Shown: positions 55,096-64,000 of the stretch, piece by piece
Layout of the letters: every line of letters starts with the position of its first letter
Numbering within the stretch: the stretch's first letter is position 1
From: Torymus aiolomorphi
Taxonomy: Eukaryota > Arthropoda > Insecta > Hymenoptera > Torymidae
Direction: 5' to 3'
Length of the DNA stretch: 64,000 nt
Assembly: GCA_036365515.1 (NCBI GenBank)
Contig: CM070874.1
Coordinates: 99,864,442-99,928,441 of the forward strand
The notes under the pieces: model-generated
Database searches by the model: none
Told to the model about the DNA's origin: nothing
The model's input: only the letters and a program-made list of their open reading frames with translations
Program-made: the position numbers and the translations under genes

Positions 55096-56730
55096 TGCCA
55101 CAAAAACCCCTCTTTTGTCCCCAGACTAGTCACGTTTTTCCAACAAATAATTGTTAATTAGAATATTTTCCACTCTTGTACAGCAGTTTTTTCATGATAT
55201 GATTTTTTGAGGGAAGGTGGTCCGCTAGCATGATATCAAGTTTATAGTCAAATTTATTAGCTTTACGGATAATTATAACGGCTAATTAAGGGCAATTAAT
55301 CCAATAGTTAATGTTGCAGACTTCGAAAATGGGCTCGCTAACGTATCATACGTGTTATTTTATCATTATGTAAATCCCATTGTTTAAAGGTTATAGAAAA
55401 TATTGGCAGTAAGGTTTTATACATTATTTTCATTGAGATTAAAAACAATCGCTCCTTAAAATAAATCAATATTTAAGACGATAGCGACATTAATGTTTTA
55501 GCATTCTTTACGGTGTTAAGTATGTAGTTACTTTGTTCTTTTGTTGATTTACTCTTTAAATTACTATGCATAAGATGGCACAAATTTTTCAAGGATAATT
55601 TTCAAAATCTGTATAGCAAAAACGTTGTCCCACTTTAGGTGTCTATTGATATTCATATCACAGTAGTGGGACAGTCAGGAAGACGTTGAAAAATATAGAC
55701 CCACAATTGCTTCCGAACAGGCGTCCCACTACTGGTTCCAAATAAATTAACATGAATAAAAAAAAAAATTTTTTTTTAATTTCAAGTCATTCTATGAGAA
55801 GAATAACATACTCCAATTCCAAAATAAGCCATACAGAACATTTCTGTTCTTTTTTAAAGGAAAAGTAACTATCTTTATGTATTAATAATCATCTGAATTT
55901 CTAGCATATGAAGAGTTTAGGACAGCAAAAGAACAGCTCACATTTGGAGTTGGCTCCTGATGAAACAGTATAAACAGCAAACTTAAGAGCCATCTAAAAA
56001 TGCGAGCTGATCATTTGTTGCCCTGACCTCTACATCTGCAAGCTCTTACGACTATTTCATTATTGATATCCTCTTCCTTCGATATAACATGCCATTTTTT
56101 AAAATAAATAATCGTCTTTCAATCAATATCTGACACGCTCAATAATTTCTTTGTTGGTTCAAATGCTAAGCTTATTTTAATTTCTAAAATAAAATAAATA
56201 AAATGAAAAGAAGTATAGTTTTTGTTTACAGTTAATCAATGAAGATTTACATAAATAGTCTTTTTTTATAAATATATGATATCTTTCACAGTTTAGATTA
56301 TTATATTAATAAAATTTCCATCCATTATTTTTCTTTCTACGCAACCACGCTTATTTATATTTTTTTACCCGTGCACGTAAATTTTGATTTTTGTAATTAA
56401 TAATCGGTTGATTTCTCGCGGGAACGAGTTTTATCCCCCCCCCCCCCCCGGCAATATTTTTAAGCGAACAATCACCTAAATCTTTCGTTAGGGTATTGTA
56501 TCTCTGACATTACCTACTAATCTTTGTAGGCTCTTCTGTATACAATAAATTTCATTTACTCAAATATATCAACGCGCTTTTGTATATGCATGGATATATA
56601 ACCCTCACAAAAAATGAAATTATAATAAAATCAACAACATTATGTATAAATTATTTTGTAATTAATTGATTCTTCAATCAATCATGTGCATGTCTATAAT
56701 ATAATAAGACAACATTATCGTATATTTCAG
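55096..56730. other. AT-rich intronic stretch
   Basis: Contains inverted words around CAGTAGTGGGAC / GTCCCACTACTGG (55660-55735), a C13 run at about 56437, and no supported gene. A short open segment near 55904-55975 (HMKSLGQQKNSSHLELAPDE) has an acceptor-like TTTCTAG before it but does not fit the exon phases, so it is not called. Confidence 0.35.
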
Positions 56731-57321
56731 AGCACAAAATTCAAGTAAGACAGAAAGCTTTTCACGATCACGAAAAATTAAGAAGGTATATATTCTGAAT
56801 ATCTACTGAATTTTCTAAAATTAAGATTAATTATTTATACTTAACTATCATTTTGACTAAATAATTATCTTCCAATATTATATTTTTCAACTTCAATTAC
56901 TATGAGTAAATATATACATTTATAATTGCCTCTATTATTTGTATGACAGATTTATGTACACGAAATATATACATATACAACGCGATACTTATAATTTCTT
57001 TAGTCAGGTATCGAAGAAAAAAAACAGTGAGGTGTTTTGGAACTCATACTTTGAATCAAGGTACTATACATCTGTCGTACAAATACCATCAGCTATTTAT
57101 AATGTTGTATTAATATAATTACAAGCAAACAATAAAAATAAAATATTAATAAAATGTTATTACAGGTACCTAAGTATATTAGTGGACTGTTGGCTATGTG
57201 TCCGTTCTGTAAAATGTCTGCTTCAGATTTTAATTATTGTATGCGATGTAAATCAAAACTGCCTGATGATGTACAAAGAATACCAATTTGTTCTGGCAAT
57301 AATAAGAAACACTCACATTGA
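56731..57321 (+). CDS. Exons 3-5 of the probable five-exon gene, C-terminal zinc ribbon
   Basis: Exon 3: 56731-56785 (after TATATTTCAG; donor GTATAT), a basic/Ser segment AQNSSKTESFSRSRKIKK. Exon 4: 57008-57060 (after TAGTCAG; donor GTACTA), VSKKKNSEVFWNSYFES. Exon 5: 57183-57321, with CPFC-x9-CMRCKSKLPDD, a four-cysteine zinc-ribbon pattern, and the stop TGA at 57319-57321. AATAAA signals lie near 57410. All junction phases match each other and exon 2 at 40136. Weak point: exon 5 uses the acceptor TATATTAG rather than TTATTACAG at 57161-57165; the latter gives a frame without the CxxC pattern. The acceptor choice rests on the zinc ribbon. Function unknown; basic stretches would suit a nuclear or nucleic-acid-bound protein. 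Confidence 0.5.
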
Positions 57322-58850
57322 GTGATGTATATATTTAAAAAAGTGTACTTATAGTTTTACTTTTCTTAAATGTAATTGAAAGTAGATATAATGCTAATAT
57401 TTACAATACAATAAAAAAAATAATATTATGAATCGAATTAATTTATTAATTTGAGAAATAGTGAGCGTCATTGATAAATATTTATGCGATATATTAGGAG
57501 AATATATAATATTGCAGTATTTCAATACTATTACTATAACATTACGAAAACCTGTCTAGAATTCCAATATCACAGAAATATTCTATAAATATTTTCAAAT
57601 CATATATTACACAGTAATAATTATGTAAAATTATTTAATGTGATATCACGATGTACGAAATAATTATGAAGAGGTATATAACAGATTATGAAAACTTACA
57701 GCAAATTTATTACAACATGACATTTCAGAGATATTTTGCTATTAAAAAAAGGATGAATGAATAAGTTGGTTTTCTGTTTTGGATGTGAAATTTGGGATTT
57801 CTTGTGGTTTTTTAAAAAAGTAATGGTTTTCAAAACATTACTAGATGCCTAAGTCGAATAAAAATTAATTTTTTATTAATTTTATGTCACGGTGCAGTAC
57901 CACTGACAATATTGCTGAAATAATCCTGATATGTTTTTTGTTTTCATCAACTTCCACAACAAATTGTACCTACCTTGAAATTCCTAATGCTGAAAGTTGT
58001 TTTCTAATATACAATCATTTGCTTTCTATGATGAAAGTTTCGTAGCACATTTAAGATGGTTCATTGAGAAATCGATTTTCTTTAAATTTTCTTAAAAATT
58101 AGTGTATATACTCCTTTTTATATGTTTTATCGATTTTTTAAACCACCAGTATAAGAAGCGATACTAATTATTGAGATATAGTTAATGCCAAAGTTTGTAA
58201 CCTTAACATGGGAAAGAAGCATAGGCGCAGTATGTATTTAAGATTCATTTAAATTAATAGCAAAACCAATTTTCTTAAATCTTTTTTTTGAAACTAGTAT
58301 ATTATACTAGACTGAAAAAGGAATAATGTAGAATATTTCGTAATATTGCAAGCGATACTATTTTTCGAGAACTGGCTTTTTGAAGAAAAATTGCCATGTT
58401 ATATTTGTATATCTATATATAGTTGCATCGTACAAGTCGTATTGTTGCAAACATTGTATAGGCATCTTATTTTTACTTAGTCTTTTCTTATTATTTTTAC
58501 AATAGTATACAGAGATAAATAAAGAGTTTCCACCATAAATACTATACTTATAGCACAATTTTTGCGATACTGTGATTTTTATGACGTCATTGGCCAGATA
58601 TACATTATTGTTGAATTAGAAAAAAGGGTTGCTGAAATAGCCGAATGAAAATGAGGAATTGGATAAATGTTGAAAAGTAGATATCCAATCTGCAAGATTG
58701 ATATATAGGTATATAAATGTAACATTTATGAATTGAATCAATCTTTACGGAAAATGGACCAAATAAACCAACAGGTAATGAGAAATGAAGTATCAAAATA
58801 GACAAATGTTCTATACAACATTGTGATTATATATATATATATATATATAT
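57322..58850. other. AT-rich intergenic DNA
   Basis: No gene, RNA or element ends that I can support. Short AT runs; a TA microsatellite at about 58829-58850 leads into the perfect hairpin. Confidence 0.35.
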
Positions 58851-59177
58851 CAACTGATAAGAATTTTTCAATCGGTCTTACAGTCTTACAAATTAAATTA
58901 AAATAATTAATATTTATGGCAGTCAGATTGCCCTTGTTTATAATCACCCCCGCAGAATCTAAAATAAAAACTTAATTAAACCTGGAAAAAAAACTTTGTT
59001 AGCAAAGGACTTTGCTAAAAAATTGCTAACAAAGTTTTTTTTCCAGGTTTAATTAAGTTTTTATTTTAGATTCTGCGGGGGTGATTATAAACAAGGGCAA
59101 TCTGACTGCCATAAATATTAATTATTTTAATTTAATTTGTAAGACTGTAAGACCGATTGAAAAATTCTTATCAGTTG
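58851..59177. repeat. Perfect long hairpin (154-bp arms, ~19-base loop)
   Basis: The left arm begins CAACTGATAAGAATTTTTC, the right arm ends with its exact inverse, and no mismatch was found by eye over the whole arm. The loop lies at about 59005-59023 (AAGGACTTTGCTAAAAAAT). TA microsatellites flank both sides (58829-58850 and 59215-59262). The outer ~60 bp of the arm also occurs at 31780-31835, so the arm belongs to a dispersed family. The open frames over the arms have no coding support. Either a very recent foldback insertion or an RNA hairpin source. Confidence 0.9.
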
Positions 59178-59213
59178 ATAGTAAATTGCAGGCGACATAA
59201 GTAATATTTTTAA

Positions 59214-59214
<1 letters not shown>

Positions 59215-59262
<48 letters not shown>
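59215..59262. repeat. TA microsatellite
   Basis: Uninterrupted (TA)n run just right of the perfect hairpin. Confidence 0.9.
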
Positions 59263-59264
<2 letters not shown>

Positions 59265-59379
59265 TGCATGTTCATATGTGCAAATAAGCATGTACATACA
59301 CGTTAATTAACATATATACGAGAATAGTATTACAAAAATATAGAAAATATTTAATACACTCATTAACAATAACTTATTA

Positions 59380-60170
59380 ACAAATTACACTAACGTGCAA
59401 TAGGTTTGCTCTCCTCTCGATTTTATTTGCATTAAAACGCCCGACGCCGTCGTCGGTCGTCGCATGATACGGGATAAAGCTCTTCCTTATCCTCTGAGTC
59501 GGTAACGTAGAGCGCTTCTCCCTAGGCGTTACCGCGTCCGCAACGAAAACTTTCGTTTATTTATTTATTGTAATTTTCTTATAAATAATTGTTATTAAAT
59601 GCTATAATAATCTCTACTTATGCAGGAATCTTAAATGCAATTGATTTCATGCATTTAATGAGTTTTTTCAAGCGGTTTTGTCAAATGTAATAGTCACTAT
59701 GCGAAAAATTTCAATAATCAAAAATAAATAAACAATGCTAAATAAATTATTTTTTTCACAGTAACTTTTTTTTTTGTGGCCTACTTTAATTTATGCAATT
59801 TTTAAAATAATTATTTGTGGCAACTTTTTTAATGCTCAAAATGGCATTTTCAAATATCGCGCTTTGGAGGGAGTCACTTTTGGCGACGCTGCTGCCAAGC
59901 GACGGCGGACGAAACCCACACATGAGTGTCTCCCCACTCCAGGATGTCTGTGTGAGAGTTGCGTGAGACGCGAGAGCAGTGTAGCGCACTTAGAATGTTT
60001 CTTACCTTCTTGCTATTCCAACTGCGATGTAAGTCGGACGTGCCGACTGGCTTTCTTGCCACCTAAATAAAGTCTTTATATTTATCTCTCTCTATTAAAC
60101 AATGGACTATTAATTTACCACAAACCTCAACACTATTAATTATCCAAACCTCAACAATTTGTACGCCAGA
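59380..60170. other. GC-richer patches with poly(A)-signal-like sequence
   Basis: 59430-59545 has CGACG-rich inverted words and a stem GGTAACG/CGTTACC. 59860-60065 is GC-rich and ends with AATAAAGTC at about 60065, then a run of AACCTCAACA words. It could be a solo LTR or the 3' end of a mobile element, but no TG..CA ends or target duplication were found. The 98-codon frame here has no ATG start. Confidence 0.3.
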
Positions 60171-60509
60171 TTCGTGCAACGATGTATACCTATATATAAG
60201 TAAAACCTAACCTCCAATTTTCTTTAGTCGAAGAATTAACGCTTGAGTAAAGAAAACAATAGGCAAAGATTGACGTTTGACTAAAGAAATAATAATTCCT
60301 TTTATGTCAGACACTCAAAACAGCGGTTTTTACGTGTTTCTAAATGGGCTATAGGTTATTCGTACGACAGATCTGTCGTACAAATAGCAACGCCGAATAA
60401 TTAATATACACTCTACATCTCCGCCAAATTTTAAAGAAATAAAAACAAGTTTTCTCTAGTTATTAGGCGACAAATAAAATAACTTTGTAAAATAGGAAAA
60501 TTTTGAATT

Positions 60510-61400
60510 TCAAAAAATAATCGTACGATCTTGATGAAAATTCATATACATAATATCTATTTCACATACAAAATTGTCTAGAAATCTGGAGCTGATTCAT
60601 AGAACTGTCCTCGAGAAATTACGATTTAAAAAAAGTTTAAAAAATTTTAACCTCAAATATCTCTGAAATTGAAGGACCAATTATTTTGCCCAAAGAACTC
60701 GACCAAGAGCTATCCAAAATCTACCTCCACAATGAATTTTGAAGAAATTACGACAATTTTCCCTCCGGAATCGTTGGACATACAAAACTCATTTTTTTGA
60801 TTTTTTGTTTTACGTTTTTGTTAATAACCAAAGAACCGAGATAGCTAGAAACTTTTTTTTTATAGAAAATATAGGTATTTTCATTCTCTTTTGAATGCTA
60901 CCTATCCTATTCTGATACATACAGCTGTTCTCGAGAAATTACGATTCGAAAAAGAGGTTACAAAAAGTTTTTGATCTCAAAAATTTCTGAAATATATGAA
61001 CCAATCATCTATTTCAAGAAAAGGTGCAGGTGGCTACCAAAAATCTACCTCTACAATGAATTTTGAAGCGATTAACACAATTTTACTCCCGTAAATTGTC
61101 GCCACCTAAAACACGTTATTTCCATTTTTTAATTTTTTTCTCAAAAACGAACAGAATGGATCCAATTTTATACAGATTATAGCTATTCATAATCTCCATT
61201 ATCATGATTTTTCTAAAAAAATTGACCTTCTTGTTTGGGAGTTATATGCTTTTAAAAAAAAACCACGTTTCTGTTAATATCAAAATAACCGTGACAGCTA
61301 GAGAATTACTTTTTTTAAATATAGGTTTTTTTATACTCTTTCAAACGCTACCCATCCGATTCTACAATTTAAATCCAATCATTATATAATTATATTGATA
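60510..61400 (-). repeat. Tail-only copy of the microsatellite-bearing repeat
   Basis: At least two internal ~360-bp units in inverse orientation, each with CTCGAGAAATTACGATT, ATCTCTGAAAT, GAACCAATCAT or GACCAATTATTTTGCCC, and AATGAATTTTGAAG. Matches 53690-54250 and the inverse of 43750-44400. No microsatellite or terminal stem in this copy. Confidence 0.65.
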
Positions 61401-62490
61401 TTAAAAGGAATAAACTAAAAAACATAAAAGATAAATCGTTTACTTCAGCGTTGGAAGTTTCTGCCTCTTAGGGCGCTGCGGCGGCTACTCCTCTCTTTTC
61501 CCTCCGCTTTTGACTGACAAATCTGTAGTCTAATATTAAAAGAGGGTTATAGAAAAGAAATTCAATTTCATAGCCTATAATTTGATTTACTCTATTAGCA
61601 ACTTCATTTTAAGAAACTTATAAAACATTTTGAATTTACGTTTGAGAATTAGTTTTTTAAACACATTTAACTCAAACATTCAATTAATTTTCGAGAAAAA
61701 TTTATTGGAGGATTTTGAACTTATTGAAGATTTATCCCGAAATTTGGGTCAAATCGTTAAATTTTTCTTAAAAAAAAAAATTGAAAAAGATTAATAACAG
61801 TATCTCTGATCTCCTCTTAAAATGACTAGTCGTACGTTCACGTGTAACAATTTTTATAATTTTATTATTTTTGTTTATCTTTTGCAGTTGGATCACTCTT
61901 CTTATTTTCAGAGGTTCGATACCTAGGCGGTCATCCTACCTCCAGAAATTTTTTTGTTTTGTTCCCCCTTCAATAGTTAATTTTTTTGTTTTCTTCCACT
62001 TCAATTTAGTTACTTTTTTTGTTTTGTTCTCCCAACTACCTTCAAAATCGCATTTTTTAGTTTTCCTTTAAAATTTTGTTTTTTCCCAATTCCTCTTTTT
62101 TCTTCTCACATTACGTGAAAAAAAACAATTTTCTTTTGTTCATCGGCAAGACAATAAATTTAGTTGTTCCCTCCAAAGAAGGTAAGACACTAATTTATTA
62201 ATAATGTTAATGTCAATGTTGATGCATTAAATCATACGAATAATTCTATTATAAATATTAAAAGCGACTTGTTTATTACTACAAACAGATATTATGTCAT
62301 GTTATTATTTTTCTATAATGAATATTTGATATAATGAATATTTTTATCGGGGTAAAATGAACACGATTCCTTTTTCAAAAATGTCTCTTCAAGTGCATTA
62401 AAATACTAAATCTATGAAACTTTAATACTCCTTTAATTCAGATGTTAGTATTACATTTTAAGAAAAATAATTTGGATAATCTTTTTTCAG
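61401..62490. other. AT-rich sequence upstream of the 62492 ORF
   Basis: T-rich tracts (61860-62150) contain acceptor-like TTTTGCAG and TTTTCAG sites near 61890-61912, so upstream exons of the 62492 gene are possible. No coding exon could be fixed. Confidence 0.3.
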
Positions 62491-62491
62491 G

Positions 62492-63778
62492 ATGGCGCGA
62501 ACAACAACGGCATTAACAGTGGACGTGTACAATAATGATTTTATACGCGGTGATATCGACGTCGATTCAGTCTTCCTTTTAGGTTTAAATTTATTAGCTT
62601 TTAAACCAGATTCCGTAAACAACTTTTTTATTCATAATAAAAAATATAATTTTACGAAAAATTTGAAGGCCACGAAACGCTTAGAGCGAGAGCTAAGACA
62701 GCGAAAATGCAATTATGATTTTATTAAGTATGGATGGTTGGAAGGTTGTTTATTTAATCTAGGTACGAATCCCATATACGTACTCTTCCTCATAGAAAAA
62801 GTTAACGAACCCCCTTTTAATATCTACGTAGATTTTATCGAGAAAGTTATCAAACCCGCTTTTAATTCTTTACCTTTTAATTCAAGAACGAGGAAAGAGT
62901 ACGTAGATGGGCCATGCCCTTCGAACAGGCCCGCTCGTCTGTTTGAAGAGGATTACCCTGTCTTCGCTCTCGCTGTAAGCGTTTCTACGAGTCAATTTTT
63001 ACAGAATCACGAATTTGCGCGGGAAGTATTTTTTTATAATTGTCGGCATGGTCTGAAAGCGAAACTCGATACAGCATTTGGATATCTAAGGACGATTGTA
63101 TCTTTAAGGAAGGAATTTATTTTATTTATTCAATTACATTTCGGTTTTACAATGAATAGTCCGAATGACGCGATATTTTTATTGAAACTGAATCGTCTCA
63201 AATCAGAGTTCCTTAATTTTAATTGGTCAATGCGGAAAATGTATTTTTTATTTAAATTCGGCCATTTTTGCGACGTCAACGAGGTAGCGGGCTTTCCCTC
63301 GATTGATTACGCGCACTGTTACGAGACGATTCAGCATCGTATTTCACGTTCTAGGTACGGGAAGTCTATATTTTGTTACGCGTTAACAAATGGCTTCCCG
63401 GACGAGAGTCCAGTTATCTCGAGACATGGAGCTGGAACTGTGGATACGATTGACAGAATATTGGCACTAAAACGAGGACACTCCGAGTGCTTAGACTTGC
63501 GAATCGAGATCGTCGAGCATTTCTCGGACGTGAGCCTTTTAATTTCCGACAACTTTGCCAATAACTTTTCTGCGACAGACGGTCCGCGACCAAGTTTATC
63601 CGTTTTCCCGCGATTTTTACAAATGCTCGTCAACAAAAAATGTTTTTTTATTCTTCGTAATTGGACCGATTATGTTACCAGTCAGATCGGCAACGACATC
63701 CGCCTTCTGACGAAAGTCAAGGAGTGTAAAACGCCTTGTTCTCCGCCCATAAAGGACCACGTAACTCGAGTCTATTGA
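62492..63778 (+). CDS. Unrecognised 428-aa protein, reading frame open beyond its stop
   Basis: ATG at 62492 in context CAGGATGG, two bases after a strong acceptor TTTTTTCAG (62482-62490), so it may be an internal exon with upstream exons. 428 codons without interruption, more GC- and CpG-rich than its flanks, which supports real coding. The protein is rich in Phe, Asn and Tyr. It begins MARTTTALTVDVYNNDFIRG, has a basic helix-like RLERELRQRK near residue 62 and scattered Cys, and no signal peptide, transmembrane segment or known catalytic motif that I can name. The TGA at 63776-63778 is followed in the same frame by 74 further sense codons (AENRVIAFFDGNKNR... to VCTMH) up to the window end. 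This suggests a premature stop in a longer gene, a recoded TGA or a sequencing error. I do not recognise the family. Confidence 0.6.
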   Translation: MARTTTALTVDVYNNDFIRGDIDVDSVFLLGLNLLAFKPDSVNNFFIHNKKYNFTKNLKATKRLERELRQRKCNYDFIKYGWLEGCLFNLGTNPIYVLFLIEKVNEPPFNIYVDFIEKVIKPAFNSLPFNSRTRKEYVDGPCPSNRPARLFEEDYPVFALAVSVSTSQFLQNHEFAREVFFYNCRHGLKAKLDTAFGYLRTIVSLRKEFILFIQLHFGFTMNSPNDAIFLLKLNRLKSEFLNFNWSMRKMYFLFKFGHFCDVNEVAGFPSIDYAHCYETIQHRISRSRYGKSIFCYALTNGFPDESPVISRHGAGTVDTIDRILALKRGHSECLDLRIEIVEHFSDVSLLISDNFANNFSATDGPRPSLSVFPRFLQMLVNKKCFFILRNWTDYVTSQIGNDIRLLTKVKECKTPCSPPIKDHVTRVY

Positions 63779-64000
63779 GCGGAGAATAGGGTAATTGCAT
63801 TTTTCGACGGTAACAAGAATCGGTTTGATTACGAAGAAATAAAAAAACAACGCGTTTTTAAATCAAAGCATTGCGCAACGATTTTAGATCCTCCAGACAA
63901 CTACTCTATACTATACCACCGGAAATTTTTTCGAAACATACCAACTGGCGGTATTTTTCGACAAAATGTCCGGAGTACTTTGAATGTCTGTACAATGCAT
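63779..64000 (+). other. In-frame open continuation after the TGA of the 428-codon ORF
   Basis: Seventy-four sense codons in the same frame as the upstream ORF, with protein-like composition (FFDGNKNRFDYEEIKKQR, ATILDPPDNYSILYH). It has no ATG until the penultimate codon, so independent initiation is unlikely. It continues off the window. Confidence 0.5.

Larger units (their letters stand above)
40137..56730. other. 16.6-kb intron packed with transposons
   Basis: If the exon assignment holds, the whole interval from 40137 to 56730 is one intron of the zinc-ribbon gene. It contains the microsatellite repeats at 40500, 43150 and 53500, two hAT-type elements, two CACGG-ended elements, the pogo relic and several MITEs. 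Transposase fragments inside lie on both strands. Confidence 0.4.

Noticed and set aside
55904..55975. An additional exon (HMKSLGQQKNSSHLEL...) of the zinc-ribbon gene
   Set aside because: An acceptor-like site precedes it, but its phase hits a stop when joined to exon 2 and no good donor follows.
59774..60170. A solo LTR ending near AACCTCAACA
   Set aside because: There is an AATAAA signal, but no TG..CA boundary pair, no target duplication and no primer-binding site.

Overview
The window is eukaryotic nuclear DNA, very AT-rich, with spliced genes (GT-AG introns in consistent phase), a long satellite array and dense nested DNA transposons. The gene families present (SUV4-20-type SET protein, FLYWCH/MULE transposase, pogo/Tigger transposase, hAT and PIF/Harbinger-like elements) point to an arthropod, most likely an insect. 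A hymenopteran is possible but the sequence does not prove it. Nothing looks bacterial: there are no operons, rRNA genes or CRISPR arrays.

Layout. 1-566: 5' part of a SUV4-20-like SET-domain gene on the minus strand, running off the window. 1.0-3.8 kb: two arrays of a ~65-bp repeat in opposite orientation, around two abutting PIF/Harbinger-like foldback MITEs and a third hairpin. 3.8-19.4 kb: a 969-bp satellite (about 14 near-identical monomers plus decayed ones at the right edge) with a 1938-bp dimeric higher-order repeat in the middle, followed by a degenerate short-unit repeat to 20.3 kb that shares a core motif with the satellite. 20.3-26.0 kb: a 5.7-kb transposon with CAC-type ends, a 3-bp TTA target duplication and two head-to-head transposase copies, one intact (about 619 aa) and one broken. 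The protein carries a C-x2-C and H-x4-H pattern like the CMC/Transib (RAG1-like) transposases. 26-36 kb: tandem duplications, small MITEs and a four-exon MULE transposase gene with all catalytic residues. 36.4-57.3 kb: a probable five-exon host gene (about 277 aa, C-terminal zinc ribbon) whose 16.6-kb third intron... strictly intron 2, between exons 2 and 3, is full of transposons. These include a hAT-type element with inverted minisatellites, TA-duplicating CACGG-ended elements carrying tRNA-like A/B boxes, a decayed pogo element with two later insertions, and a long-TIR element with a nested hAT. 57-62 kb: AT-rich DNA with a perfect hairpin (154-bp arms) and another dispersed microsatellite-type repeat. 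62.5-64 kb: an unrecognised 428-codon ORF whose reading frame stays open past its TGA to the window end.

The genes form no pathway; transposition and satellite expansion shaped the region. Most open frames in the satellite and in transposon ends are not genes. The most unusual objects are the head-to-head CAC-ended element, the satellite with its bidirectional sub-repeats, the perfect long hairpin, the recurrent GC-rich CGAG..GAAG..CGAG cores inside AT-rich hairpins, and the frame that continues beyond a stop at the right end.
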